IMG/VR virus record: IMGVR_UViG_3300004369_000038
Span: 1 to 42,180 of that record
Length of the DNA: 42,180 nt
Reading direction: 5' to 3' (one strand)
From: a virus
Positions within the stretch are counted from its first letter, which is position 1. The number at the start of each line of letters is the position of its first letter. The notes under the pieces are model-generated. The model worked only from the letters and a program-made list of their open reading frames with translations. It did no database searches and was not told the origin of the DNA. This document shows positions 5,129 through 12,307 of the stretch, one piece after another. The translations under genes were made by a program, and so were the position numbers.

Positions 5129-5436
5129 TGTTTCCAGAAGGTATGAAACCAGAAAATCCACCTACACCATTTGGTAATAGAAAAGGCAAACAACCTACAT
5201 TGTTGACAAATGTCAAGGTTAAAGTCTTATTATCTATGCCAGGTCAATGGTTCAATATTGGTACACGTGATAAGTGGATAAGCGGTGTCAAAGCAAATAT
5301 AGAGTCTATGACACAATCAAATATATCTCATCTTAAAGATAAGGGTAAGTTTGAGATACAACAAAGAAAAAATGATACAGGTAAAGTTGATATTTATTGT
5401 CGCTTTATCCAAAAATCTTCTGATGAAGAAGAATAA
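5128..5436 (+). CDS. Hypothetical basic protein, 102 aa
   Basis: Coupled to the previous gene by TAATG. The N terminus is proline-rich (PENPPTPFGNRKGKQP), followed by a compact mixed-charge domain with tryptophans and a KFEIQQRKNDTGK strand pair, and an acidic C-terminal tail. This resembles small phage nucleic-acid-binding proteins in composition only. Immediately upstream of the AAA+ gene, so a role with that complex is possible. Confidence 0.65.
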   Translation: MFPEGMKPENPPTPFGNRKGKQPTLLTNVKVKVLLSMPGQWFNIGTRDKWISGVKANIESMTQSNISHLKDKGKFEIQQRKNDTGKVDIYCRFIQKSSDEEE

Positions 5437-5451
5437 TAGAAAGGAAATACT

Positions 5452-6177
5452 ATGGAAAATACAGCAGATTGCTGGAAGCTAGTAAATGCTGTACTAGGTA
5501 AGTCAAGACGTATTTTATTATACGGACCACCAGGTACAGGTAAATCATATAGTGCAATTAAAACAAATGCACCATTAAATATGGAAGGAGAACCTAATGT
5601 GTTCTCTGTAACTATGACAGAAGATACTGCTTCTGCTAACTTAGAAGGCTTTTATAAGCCAAGTAGTAGCGGTACATTCGAATGGCATGACGGTATTGCA
5701 ATACAGTCATGGAGAAATGGTGGTCGTCTTGTTATTAATGAGATAGACCATGCATCACCAGATGCAATGACATTTCTTCACGCTATTCTTGATGACCAAG
5801 AAATAGCACAATTAACAATCAATAACGATACAAAAGAAACTGTTAAACCACAGCCAGGTTTTCAGGTTGTAGCAACAACTAACAGTCCACCAGAATCATT
5901 GCCATTAGCATTGAAGGATAGATTCCCAGTTAAAATATATGTTAACAAGATACATCCTAAAGCTATGGCACAATTTCCAGATGAATGGCATAAAGCTATT
6001 AATGATACATCTATTGTTGATGACCCAGAATCACGTGTTTCTGTTCGTTCATGGAAAGAGTTCTTTGATTTACAAAAGAATGATTTTGATATAGAAACTG
6101 CAGCTAAGTTAGTTTTTGGTGATAAAGCTGAAGAACTAATAGACGCAATACAGTTATCTAAAGTCGATGCAGAATAA
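5452..6177 (+). CDS. AAA+ ATPase of MoxR/CbbQ type
   Basis: A 241-residue single AAA+ domain. Walker A is GPPGTGKS at residues 25-32. The Walker B stretch is LVINEID (93-99), where the first acidic position is Asn but the catalytic Glu is present. A sensor-1-like VVATTN lies at about 143-148. MoxR-type ATPases work with a VWA-domain partner to remodel or activate protein complexes. The partner gene follows at once with an 11-nt overlap, the classical MoxR-VWA arrangement. GAAAGGA precedes the ATG. In phages the target of such pairs is not generally known, and I cannot infer one here. Confidence 0.85.
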   Translation: MENTADCWKLVNAVLGKSRRILLYGPPGTGKSYSAIKTNAPLNMEGEPNVFSVTMTEDTASANLEGFYKPSSSGTFEWHDGIAIQSWRNGGRLVINEIDHASPDAMTFLHAILDDQEIAQLTINNDTKETVKPQPGFQVVATTNSPPESLPLALKDRFPVKIYVNKIHPKAMAQFPDEWHKAINDTSIVDDPESRVSVRSWKEFFDLQKNDFDIETAAKLVFGDKAEELIDAIQLSKVDAE

Positions 6178-7681
6178 ACCATATCCTTATCCAGAGATAA
6201 TTACAGGTACTGAATGGCAAGTTAGAGAAACAACTAACGGTCAAGGTGCTTGTACAGACAATTTGAATAATCAAATGTATGTTCCTTTGGATAGGGAATG
6301 TGAATATTGTGGTGTTAATCATGGTCGTATGATTCGTAGACACGAATTAGGCCATGTTAAATGGTCACCAAAAACCATGGGTAAATTATCACCACAAGTA
6401 CGTAAAGAAGCTATAGAAGTACTAGAAGAAATACGTGTCAATTATTTAATGTACATTAATAATTTAGGCATTAATGAACCAACTATGTGTTTAGAAATGT
6501 TTAAGATGAAATTGATACAGCTTATAGAAAAAGGTTCTATATCAGAAATAATTCTTTACGGTTTAGCAACAATGTGGCGTAGAAATCTAATTAATTTAGA
6601 CAATAGATACATTGATGCTGAATTAGCAAAAACAGGACGATACAGTAATACACTAAGCAGTAGAATACATTACGAAGATTCACATCATTGGTCTTACGAA
6701 TTTACTTTACTGAAAGAAATTATGGCACAGTTTAGAACTAATCCACTTGTTAATCCAATAAGACAAGCAGAATTAGAATTTGCACATAATCAAATGTATC
6801 ATTTCTACAATAGATTAGTTCATAGTAGAAATGGTGCACAAGCTAGAATTACATATCGTAAAGTTCAAAAAGTTGCAGAAGAATTATCTATAATTCTTGA
6901 CCTTTTTACAGACAAACCAGAAGAAAATATATATGTTCAACCAGGTACTGGTATGGCAAATGAATCTGAAAATTCTGAACAGTCTGAAGAACAAGAAGGT
7001 ACAGAAGTTACTAATGGTTCAGGCGATGTTGTAAAAGATTTAGAACAACGCATGCGTAAACAGTTAATTGAAAAATTACAATATCATTCATCCAACGGTG
7101 TAGGTCGTTGGGGTAAAATGACTATACATACGCCACCATTAACAGATAATCTACAAGCAAGACTAAAAAATGGTAGACAATATAGACCAGCTGATTTTGG
7201 TTACAATCCTAAATACATAAATCGTTATTGTATTGACAAAAAGATATTTAAACAAAAACAGCATGTATTAGGTGGAACTATATTAATAGATGCTTCAGGT
7301 TCTATGTCATTTAGTGCAAATGATTTATTAGAAATTATGAAGATGCTACCAGCGGTTAATATTGCTATGTACAATGGTACTTATAATACAGGTGACTTAC
7401 GAATTATCGCTAAGAACGGAATGCGTGTAAATGAAAAATATTTACAAAAGCATAAAGGTCGCGGTAATGTCGTAGATGGTCCAGCATTAGAATGGTTAGC
7501 ATCAATGCCCGCTAGAAGAATATGGGTATCAGATATGCATATATTTGGTGCAGCTGGTAAACATTCTAACGGTTTAAATTTGATGAAAGACGTATTAAAC
7601 ATATGTACACGCAATCAAATAATCAACCTACAAGATATAGATGAAGTAAAGGAACATGCTATAAAACTTAATATGGTATAG
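6167..7681 (+). CDS. VWA-domain protein with HExxH metalloprotease-like site
   Basis: A 504-residue partner of the AAA+ ATPase, whose gene it overlaps by 11 nt. The N-terminal region has a CEYC pair (45-48) and HELGH at 59-63, a zinc-protease signature. A central acidic low-complexity linker, rich in E, S and Q, lies at about 262-290. The C-terminal VWA domain carries the MIDAS motif DASGSMS at 375-381. The layout resembles CobT-like subunits of chelatase and MoxR systems. I infer an ATP-driven complex acting on a protein target, host or phage, in the cytoplasm. The protease-like site could also be purely metal-binding. Nothing recognised matches a cobalamin pathway. Confidence 0.8.
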   Translation: MQNKPYPYPEIITGTEWQVRETTNGQGACTDNLNNQMYVPLDRECEYCGVNHGRMIRRHELGHVKWSPKTMGKLSPQVRKEAIEVLEEIRVNYLMYINNLGINEPTMCLEMFKMKLIQLIEKGSISEIILYGLATMWRRNLINLDNRYIDAELAKTGRYSNTLSSRIHYEDSHHWSYEFTLLKEIMAQFRTNPLVNPIRQAELEFAHNQMYHFYNRLVHSRNGAQARITYRKVQKVAEELSIILDLFTDKPEENIYVQPGTGMANESENSEQSEEQEGTEVTNGSGDVVKDLEQRMRKQLIEKLQYHSSNGVGRWGKMTIHTPPLTDNLQARLKNGRQYRPADFGYNPKYINRYCIDKKIFKQKQHVLGGTILIDASGSMSFSANDLLEIMKMLPAVNIAMYNGTYNTGDLRIIAKNGMRVNEKYLQKHKGRGNVVDGPALEWLASMPARRIWVSDMHIFGAAGKHSNGLNLMKDVLNICTRNQIINLQDIDEVKEHAIKLNMV

Positions 7682-7688
7682 TTTGGGG

Positions 7689-7835
7689 GAACATAGTAAC
7701 CAGCAATGGTGCTTGTGACCTCCTTTCCACAAGTTAAGCTATGTTCAGTAGTGGAATAGAGTCGTAAGAGAATTACGAACAAGGGTTTTCTAGTCATGTC
7801 AACAACAATCCTATAGTTAACACCACTACACCTTT
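7689..7835 (+). ncRNA. Candidate RNA with an anti-Shine-Dalgarno loop
   Basis: GAACATAG (7689-7696) pairs with CTATGTTC (7739-7746). Enclosed in it, CTTGTG (7712-7717) pairs with CACAAG (7728-7733) and presents the 10-nt loop ACCTCCTTTC. That loop matches the anti-Shine-Dalgarno tail of bacterial 16S rRNA and is fully complementary to the AAAGGAG sites used by this phage. TCGTAA/TTACGA (7762-7767 with 7773-7778) makes another hairpin. GTAGTGG/CCACTAC (7748-7754 with 7823-7829) encloses it and is followed by TTTTT, a possible terminator. There is no plausible ORF on either strand. Confidence 0.55.
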
Positions 7836-7877
7836 TTAGTGCAAGCCTGGGCTGTAGTTGAGCAAAGCGTTTGTCAA

Positions 7878-7975
7878 GCATCACCTTGTTTTAGCAATCC
7901 AATATTTAACAAATTTATAGGTCGTGTGATGCGAAGATGAAAAGCGTGCGAAACGAAGCTAGGGCTGCAACGCAC
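7878..7975 (+). ncRNA. Further structured noncoding segment
   Basis: GCATCAC (7878-7884) pairs with GTGATGC (7926-7932), and GTGCG (7946-7950) pairs with CGCAC (7971-7975). It follows the anti-Shine-Dalgarno hairpin in the 346-nt gap between genes, and it may be part of the same transcript or the leader of the next gene. No ORF is visible. Confidence 0.35.
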
Positions 7976-7992
7976 AAATAAAATTAATAAAC

Positions 7993-8020
7993 TTGTATAA
8001 AATAAAACTACGTATATAAT
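7993..8020 (+). promoter_or_regulatory. Promoter of a leaderless gene
   Basis: TTGTAT (7993-7998), a 16-bp spacer and TATAAT (8015-8020) form a good promoter. The -10 box ends 7 nt before the ATG at 8028, so transcription should begin at or next to the start codon. No ribosome binding site is present. Confidence 0.7.
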
Positions 8021-8027
8021 GATAACT

Positions 8028-8258
8028 ATGAATATAGAAGATATGCTTGCAGAAGCTGAAACTGGAAAACGTAGTGCAATTCTAGATAGAATTACAGAAG
8101 AAGCTAAACCTTTTTGGCAGGGCTGTGAAGAACGTGTAATTGCAGGACGTCAATTAAAACCATTTGTTGTTTCAAGATTATTGAAAGAACAATTTGGTAT
8201 CAAGATAAGTGAATCAGCAGTACGCAATCACTTTCAGAATCTATTGACTAATGAGTAA
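8028..8258 (+). CDS. Putative HTH-like DNA-binding protein, 76 aa
   Basis: The start at 8028 is chosen because an earlier in-frame ATG (8019) overlaps the -10 box. There is no ribosome site, so translation is probably leaderless. The protein is helical and ends with a stretch that resembles a helix-turn-helix (VVSRLLKEQFGIKISESAVRN), as seen in terminase small subunits and regulators. It overlaps the metallophosphoesterase gene by 8 nt and could be its DNA-binding partner or a transcription regulator. Moderate confidence in the HTH. Confidence 0.65.
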   Translation: MNIEDMLAEAETGKRSAILDRITEEAKPFWQGCEERVIAGRQLKPFVVSRLLKEQFGIKISESAVRNHFQNLLTNE

Positions 8259-9315
8259 GTCTAAAAAAGATTTTGATGAGTTATTTGCTGAAGCTGAATC
8301 ATACAAAATACAAGAACTAAAACAAGATAATCTAAAGCTACTTAAGCAACTAGAGAAAGCTAAAAATAAAAAAGCTGATATGATAGACGCTGTTTATGAT
8401 GCTGTATCTACCAATCTTAGGACTTGGGATAAGCCTATTATTCCAAAACCAACGCTACATAAAGCAAATAAAAATGAAGAAGTAGCAGTAGCTGTATTAT
8501 CAGATGTTCAATTAGCAAAAGTAACGCCAGATTATAACACACAAGTAGCTGAGAAGCGTGTCATTGAATACGCTAATAAGATAGTTGAGTTGACAAATGT
8601 ACAACGATATGCTCATCCAGTTAACAAGTGTGTAGTTCTAGCTGTTGGTGATATTGTAGAAGGTGAATTAATATTTCCTGGTCAACATCATCTAATTGAT
8701 GCTTCGTTATATAACCAAGTGACAATTGATGGACCTAGAATATTGACACAATTCTTTGACATATTACTAGCTAATTTTGCAGAAGTAGAAGTACATTGGG
8801 TTATAGGTAATCACGGTTCACTAGGTGGACGTGCTAGAAAAGACTATCATCCAGACTCTAACGCAGATAGAATGCTAGGCAAAATTATGGATATGATATA
8901 TGAAAAAGATAAACGAATTTCATTTACTATTCCAGATTCTGAAGGCGACAATCATTGGTTTGATATTGCTGATGTTGGTAAAGGATGTAAGTTCTTTATC
9001 TGGCACGGTGATAATATTAGAGGACATGGTGGTTTCCCTTGGTATGGATTTGGTAAAAAGTTACTAGGCTGGAAAGCATTAGCATCAAGAGGTATGATGC
9101 CTGATTTTGATTATGCAGTTGCTGGACACTTTCATACACCTACAACAATGTATGTTAATGATATAAGGTTATGGGTAAATGGAAGTACTGAAAGCTACAA
9201 CACTTATGCATTAGAACAATTAGCATCAATGGGTAGACCATGTCAATGGTTATTATTCGCTAAACCTAATCATGGTGTAACAGCTGAGTATCTTGTTAAA
9301 TTAAACGACAAATAA
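8251..9315 (+). CDS. Calcineurin-like metallophosphoesterase
   Basis: A 354-residue protein with a coiled-coil N terminus (about 15-45) and then the metallophosphoesterase motifs in order: SDVQ (D85, where the usual His of DxH is Gln), GD (133-134), GNH (186-188), WHGD (H252) and GHFH (292-295). This family includes SbcD/Mre11-type nucleases and many phage proteins of unknown substrate. Its place in the replication arm, just before a Rad52-type annealing protein, makes a nuclease role in recombination plausible but unproven. It overlaps the preceding HTH-like gene by 8 nt. Confidence 0.85.
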   Translation: MSKSKKDFDELFAEAESYKIQELKQDNLKLLKQLEKAKNKKADMIDAVYDAVSTNLRTWDKPIIPKPTLHKANKNEEVAVAVLSDVQLAKVTPDYNTQVAEKRVIEYANKIVELTNVQRYAHPVNKCVVLAVGDIVEGELIFPGQHHLIDASLYNQVTIDGPRILTQFFDILLANFAEVEVHWVIGNHGSLGGRARKDYHPDSNADRMLGKIMDMIYEKDKRISFTIPDSEGDNHWFDIADVGKGCKFFIWHGDNIRGHGGFPWYGFGKKLLGWKALASRGMMPDFDYAVAGHFHTPTTMYVNDIRLWVNGSTESYNTYALEQLASMGRPCQWLLFAKPNHGVTAEYLVKLNDK

Positions 9316-9325
9316 TAAATATAGG

Positions 9326-9331
9326 TATAAT
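9326..9331 (+). promoter_or_regulatory. -10 element of a leaderless gene
   Basis: TATAAT ends 7 nt before the ATG at 9339, the same spacing as at 8015-8028. The -35 region is weak (TTAAAC at 9301 with a long 19-bp spacer). No ribosome site lies upstream of 9339. Confidence 0.5.
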
Positions 9332-9338
9332 GTATATT

Positions 9339-9509
9339 ATGGATGACATAAATGTCAAACCTAATTGGAAAGTAACTGGAATAGAATACAGTGGTTTAGG
9401 TGATAAACCTTACTTTATTCTTAGAGATGATGAGGGAAACATCAAGCTACAACCTGTTGGTCGTGGTGTTACAGACCTTAGAAAGACATTAAATCTAGAA
9501 GAAGAGTAA
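9339..9509 (+). CDS. Hypothetical protein, 56 aa
   Basis: Begins with MDDINVKPNWKVTGIEYSG and has a compact beta-rich body followed by an acidic helix. An in-frame ATG at 9330 overlaps the TATAAT, so 9339 is the likely start and the transcript is probably leaderless. It sits between the metallophosphoesterase and the Rad52-type gene and is followed by a hairpin. The family is unknown; the size and strand pattern resemble small phage KTSC- or SH3-like folds. Confidence 0.65.
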   Translation: MDDINVKPNWKVTGIEYSGLGDKPYFILRDDEGNIKLQPVGRGVTDLRKTLNLEEE

Positions 9510-9515
9510 TATATC

Positions 9516-9550
9516 ATACGTTTCTTTACCTTACGTAAGAAACGTATTTT
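9516..9550 (+). terminator. Hairpin with short T run before the Rad52-type gene
   Basis: ATACGTTTCTT (9516-9526) pairs perfectly with AAGAAACGTAT (9537-9547) around a 10-nt loop and is followed by TTTT. It is 22 nt before the ATG at 9570, with AAAGGAAGGAAG between. It may be a terminator, or the 5' hairpin of the recombination operon. Confidence 0.7.
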
Positions 9551-9569
9551 ATAGAAAAGGAAGGAAGTT

Positions 9570-10130
9570 ATGGCTAATAACGTTGACTTGTTATCCCCAT
9601 TTCCAGCTGAACTTGTGCGTAAAGCACCAGCAGGTAAGTTTGGGGATTATGTACCACACGCTAATTATGTAGAAAGATTACGTGATAGTAATGTCAAATA
9701 TTCATGGTCATGCGAACCAGTATATGGTATGCATAACGGTGAGAAAAGAATAGTAGGTGCTAAAGGTACTATAACTATTGAAGGTATGGGAAGTTATGAC
9801 GGCTTTGGAGATGTTGATACATTTAAGTTAAGCAGCTCTAAGTTTAATGACGGTACAAACCTTAAAGATGCTGAGTCTGATGCATTCAAACGTGCATGTA
9901 TGAGATTTGGTTTAGGTGTAGAACTATGGTCTGGTTCTACCCAGTCTGAAGAAGAAGCTACAGCTTATGTATCTAATGAATATACACCAGAAATGGCTGC
10001 AAAAGATGCATCAGTTATAGTAACTAAAGTAGACATGCGTAAAAAGGAAAACAAGCCAAGTCCTGAAACATTGGCAAATATGGAAGCAATTATGGATGAA
10101 ATTCTAACTGCTTCTGAAGGAGATAAATAA
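9570..10130 (+). CDS. Rad52/Rad22-type single-strand annealing protein
   Basis: A 186-residue protein matching the Rad52/22 family in its core. The first half has the beta-rich region with YSWSCEPVYG and GTITIEGMGSYDGFGD, followed by the conserved helix DAESDAFKRACMRFGLG that ends the DNA-binding groove in this family. These proteins anneal complementary single strands during phage replication and recombination, usually as oligomeric rings. The C-terminal third is variable and charged. AAGGAAGG precedes the ATG. It is followed immediately by two paralogous small genes that may be partners. Confidence 0.85.
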   Translation: MANNVDLLSPFPAELVRKAPAGKFGDYVPHANYVERLRDSNVKYSWSCEPVYGMHNGEKRIVGAKGTITIEGMGSYDGFGDVDTFKLSSSKFNDGTNLKDAESDAFKRACMRFGLGVELWSGSTQSEEEATAYVSNEYTPEMAAKDASVIVTKVDMRKKENKPSPETLANMEAIMDEILTASEGDK

Positions 10131-10132
10131 CT

Positions 10133-10444
10133 ATGGAATATACAGTTGGTCAAGCATTTGACACACTACCAGAATCAATTGGTTCTAAAAATTCAAGTAA
10201 ATTATTATTTGAAGAACATTATAAAGATAGATTAGATGCTACACCTAATAAATGGGTAGCTATGGACGTTGAAAATATAGTTGGCCTTGATAGAAAAGGT
10301 ACTGAATATATTAACAAAGTTGGTAAATACTATCATAGAGTAAAAACATGGACTACAAAACATGGTTCTAACTATGAATTTAGAAATATAAGAACTGAAA
10401 CACAGTTTATTATGTTCGGAAGGAGAGTTATAAATGGAATATAA
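10133..10444 (+). CDS. Hypothetical protein, paralog 1, 103 aa
   Basis: Starts 3 nt after the Rad52-type gene with GGAG upstream. Its N terminus, VGQAFDTLPES, and the later PNKWV match the next gene, so the two are tandem paralogs. It is a basic, aromatic-rich protein of about 100 residues with no cysteines. Position suggests a role in recombination, for example ssDNA binding or modulation of annealing, but no motif proves this. It overlaps the next gene by 11 nt. Confidence 0.7.
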   Translation: MEYTVGQAFDTLPESIGSKNSSKLLFEEHYKDRLDATPNKWVAMDVENIVGLDRKGTEYINKVGKYYHRVKTWTTKHGSNYEFRNIRTETQFIMFGRRVINGI

Positions 10445-10724
10445 AGTAGGTCAGATACTTGATACATTACCAGAATCTTTAGGTAGACAAGGTAATGCTA
10501 AAATATCAAGATTTATTGTTGATAATTATGCAGCAAAGTTAACTGCACAACCTAATAAATGGGTTGTATTAGACACAGAAGTTGATGTAAATAAATCAAA
10601 ATTCTATACACGTGTTACTAATTACAACAAAAAATATAACAGCAAAGGATTTGAATTTGCTAGAGTATTAACACAATCTAGCCAAATCTTTTTAGGTAAA
10701 TATAATCCTAGTTTATTAAAATGA
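10434..10724 (+). CDS. Hypothetical protein, paralog 2, 96 aa
   Basis: A tandem relative of the previous gene: both begin MEY-VGQ, share DTLPES near residues 10-15 and PNKWV near the middle, then diverge. AAGGAGAG lies in front of the start, inside the end of the first copy. Duplication followed by divergence suggests a heteromer or two specialised partners of the annealing protein. It overlaps the next gene by 4 nt (ATGA). Confidence 0.7.
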   Translation: MEYKVGQILDTLPESLGRQGNAKISRFIVDNYAAKLTAQPNKWVVLDTEVDVNKSKFYTRVTNYNKKYNSKGFEFARVLTQSSQIFLGKYNPSLLK

Positions 10725-11266
10725 AACAAGATATAAAGTTTATCGCAACAACTGTTGCTGGTATAACAGAACATATCAAAGATTTAGATGTGCGTAAAAA
10801 AGTCATTGGTCAAGCTAATGACTACGCACGTTTAAAAAAGTTTCCTAATGATAAAACGTTTTGGAGTAATGAACAATTAGATAATTATTTTAAAATGCTA
10901 GAAAAATTATCTGGTTCAGACGAAGCTAAAATACCTAGTGCCTTAGACCAAATGTCTTTAGAAGATAAGGTTGAAACACTTGTTGAAGCTGGAGTTGTAA
11001 AAGATATTACACCAAATTCTGAGTTATCTGGAATAGTAGAGAAAGTAGTAAACAAAATGGAAGAACAGAAAAAATATCGTGATGACCTTAAATGTCCTTA
11101 TTGTGGACAAATGGTTTACGATAATCGTAATAACAAAAAAGGTGAAACATCACCTGATTTTGTTTGTTCAACAAATGACCCAGCTATATGCGGTGGTCAC
11201 TCTGGTAAATGGCGTAAGTCATGGTGGTTAAAGAACAGTGATTTACCTACAGAATGGGGTATCTAA
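10721..11266 (+). CDS. Zinc-ribbon protein of the recombination operon, 181 aa
   Basis: The N-terminal two thirds are helical and charged. The C terminus has a CPYCG pair (about 125-129) and two later cysteines (FVCSTNDPAICGG), a Cys4 zinc ribbon, then a tryptophan-rich basic tail (KWRKSWWLK). The ribbon plus basic aromatic tail fits nucleic-acid binding. Coupled by ATGA to the paralogous pair and by TAATG to the next gene, it probably belongs to the Rad52 module. Family not identified. Confidence 0.7.
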   Translation: MKQDIKFIATTVAGITEHIKDLDVRKKVIGQANDYARLKKFPNDKTFWSNEQLDNYFKMLEKLSGSDEAKIPSALDQMSLEDKVETLVEAGVVKDITPNSELSGIVEKVVNKMEEQKKYRDDLKCPYCGQMVYDNRNNKKGETSPDFVCSTNDPAICGGHSGKWRKSWWLKNSDLPTEWGI

Positions 11267-11538
11267 TGATACCTGAATACTTTAGAGATAAAAAAGTACC
11301 TGCATTTATCAAATCAAAAACTCAACTTATTGCCTGGGCATTTGAAGAGTTTATGAACGATGAACCAATTAGTAATTGGGAATTTGTTACAGAGCTATAC
11401 AGCCATAGGTTTGGTGGAATAATACATACACTTAGAGCAGAAGGGTATAAAATTACTACTTTACCTAGTAAAAAACGAGGGTTAGTGTATTACTATTGCA
11501 CTAAAGTTCCTTCAAAGAAAGCTGCTATCATTAGCTAA
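11266..11538 (+). CDS. Putative winged-helix DNA-binding protein, 90 aa
   Basis: Start at 11266 preferred because it forms TAATG with the upstream stop; an in-frame ATG at 11254 would overlap by 13 nt. The sequence WEFVTELYSHRFGGIIHTLRAEGYKI has the pattern of small phage winged-helix domains, in which a recognition helix (RFGGIIHTLRAEG) is followed by a wing (YYYCTKVP). It could regulate transcription or aid replication. It overlaps the lysozyme gene by one base. Confidence 0.65.
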   Translation: MIPEYFRDKKVPAFIKSKTQLIAWAFEEFMNDEPISNWEFVTELYSHRFGGIIHTLRAEGYKITTLPSKKRGLVYYYCTKVPSKKAAIIS

Positions 11539-11993
11539 TGTTAGAAGTAATTGTTGGGTGTTTGTTTCCTGTGTTACTTGCACCCAATAACATTAATGAA
11601 GTAATTGAATGCATTGATGTAAAACAAAATATAGAAGTTGTAGAACATCATGCACCTTTAGTTGCTGAATATTTCGAAGAATCAGACATCTTGCGTGCTT
11701 TAGGTATCATTTATTGTGAAAGTACAGGAATATCTACCGCAATAAATACCAATACCAACGGCACAAAAGATGTCGGTCTTTGGCAATTTAACGATAATAC
11801 CTGGCAATGGTTAAAACCTAAACTTGGTATAATTAATTCTAGGACCAACACACGCACCTCTACCTACGTAGCTGCGTGGTTGGTATACAATGATGGATGG
11901 CATCATTGGAATAGCAGTAAGCAATGTTGGAAAGGAACTAACAATGAACGATTATATATACAGTTATCTAAAGAACAAACAGCAACTCAATAA
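11538..11993 (+). CDS. Lytic transglycosylase-like peptidoglycan hydrolase
   Basis: A 151-residue protein with an N-terminal hydrophobic segment (about 3-16, VIVGCLFPVLLAP) that could be a signal or signal-arrest sequence. The goose-lysozyme/SLT-type core carries the catalytic Glu in CESTG (E61), followed by the conserved GLWQFNDNTW at 80-89. It would cleave the glycan strands of the host wall from the outside. It is in the rightward arm, away from the holin candidate at 14015. It could be the endolysin, or an exported enzyme for an unrelated step. Confidence 0.75.
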   Translation: MLEVIVGCLFPVLLAPNNINEVIECIDVKQNIEVVEHHAPLVAEYFEESDILRALGIIYCESTGISTAINTNTNGTKDVGLWQFNDNTWQWLKPKLGIINSRTNTRTSTYVAAWLVYNDGWHHWNSSKQCWKGTNNERLYIQLSKEQTATQ

Positions 11994-12126
11994 GCCATTA
12001 GAAGAGCTGTTTAATTATCTTTGTGAAGACTGTACAAGTGCATTTGTGACAGATGTACCTTGGAATAAAAAATGTGAAAAATGTCACGATAATTACTTTA
12101 AGGACTTTGATGAAAGAGAAAATTGA
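11944..12126 (+). CDS. Zinc-ribbon micro-protein, 60 aa
   Basis: Start at 11944 chosen from AAAGGAAC just upstream; it overlaps the end of the lysozyme gene by 50 nt in another frame. It has CEDC and CEKC pairs about 17 residues apart, a typical four-cysteine zinc ribbon, in an otherwise acidic protein. No other motif. It begins a chain of overlapping small genes that runs to 12387. Confidence 0.6.
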   Translation: MNDYIYSYLKNKQQLNKPLEELFNYLCEDCTSAFVTDVPWNKKCEKCHDNYFKDFDEREN

Positions 12127-12307
12127 TATAGACAAAATAAATATATTTACTAATCCTAAGTTTATGAAAGTATGGGCTACACAGTTTAGTCAAGCTTGTG
12201 GTAGTGATACATTTAACGTACCACCTAACACAATAAAACTTAGGTTTCTTATGGATAAATTTGTTAAAGATTATAACTGGCATTTAGAACAATTAGAGGA
12301 GGAATAA
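12110..12307 (+). CDS. Hypothetical protein, 65 aa
   Basis: The start at 12110 has AAGGA about 5 nt upstream and a 17-nt overlap with the previous gene. It begins MKEKIDIDKINIFTNP and is helical, with an acidic end (LEQLEEE) formed in part by the GAGGAGG ribosome site of the next ORF. One cysteine. Function unknown. Confidence 0.6.
   Translation: MKEKIDIDKINIFTNPKFMKVWATQFSQACGSDTFNVPPNTIKLRFLMDKFVKDYNWHLEQLEEE

Noticed and set aside
5862-6343. Two minus-strand frames over the ATPase/VWA junction
   Set aside because: Antisense to well-supported genes, without ribosome sites.
7718-7727. Minus-strand reading of the anti-Shine-Dalgarno loop as an ordinary ribosome site (GAAAGGAGGT)
   Set aside because: No ATG, GTG or TTG follows at a usable distance in an open frame, and no minus-strand gene is expected in this arm.
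7615-7884. Minus-strand frame of 89 codons across the anti-Shine-Dalgarno region
   Set aside because: Runs antisense from the end of the VWA gene into the structured gap, on the strand opposite to all neighbours, with no ribosome site or recognisable protein features.
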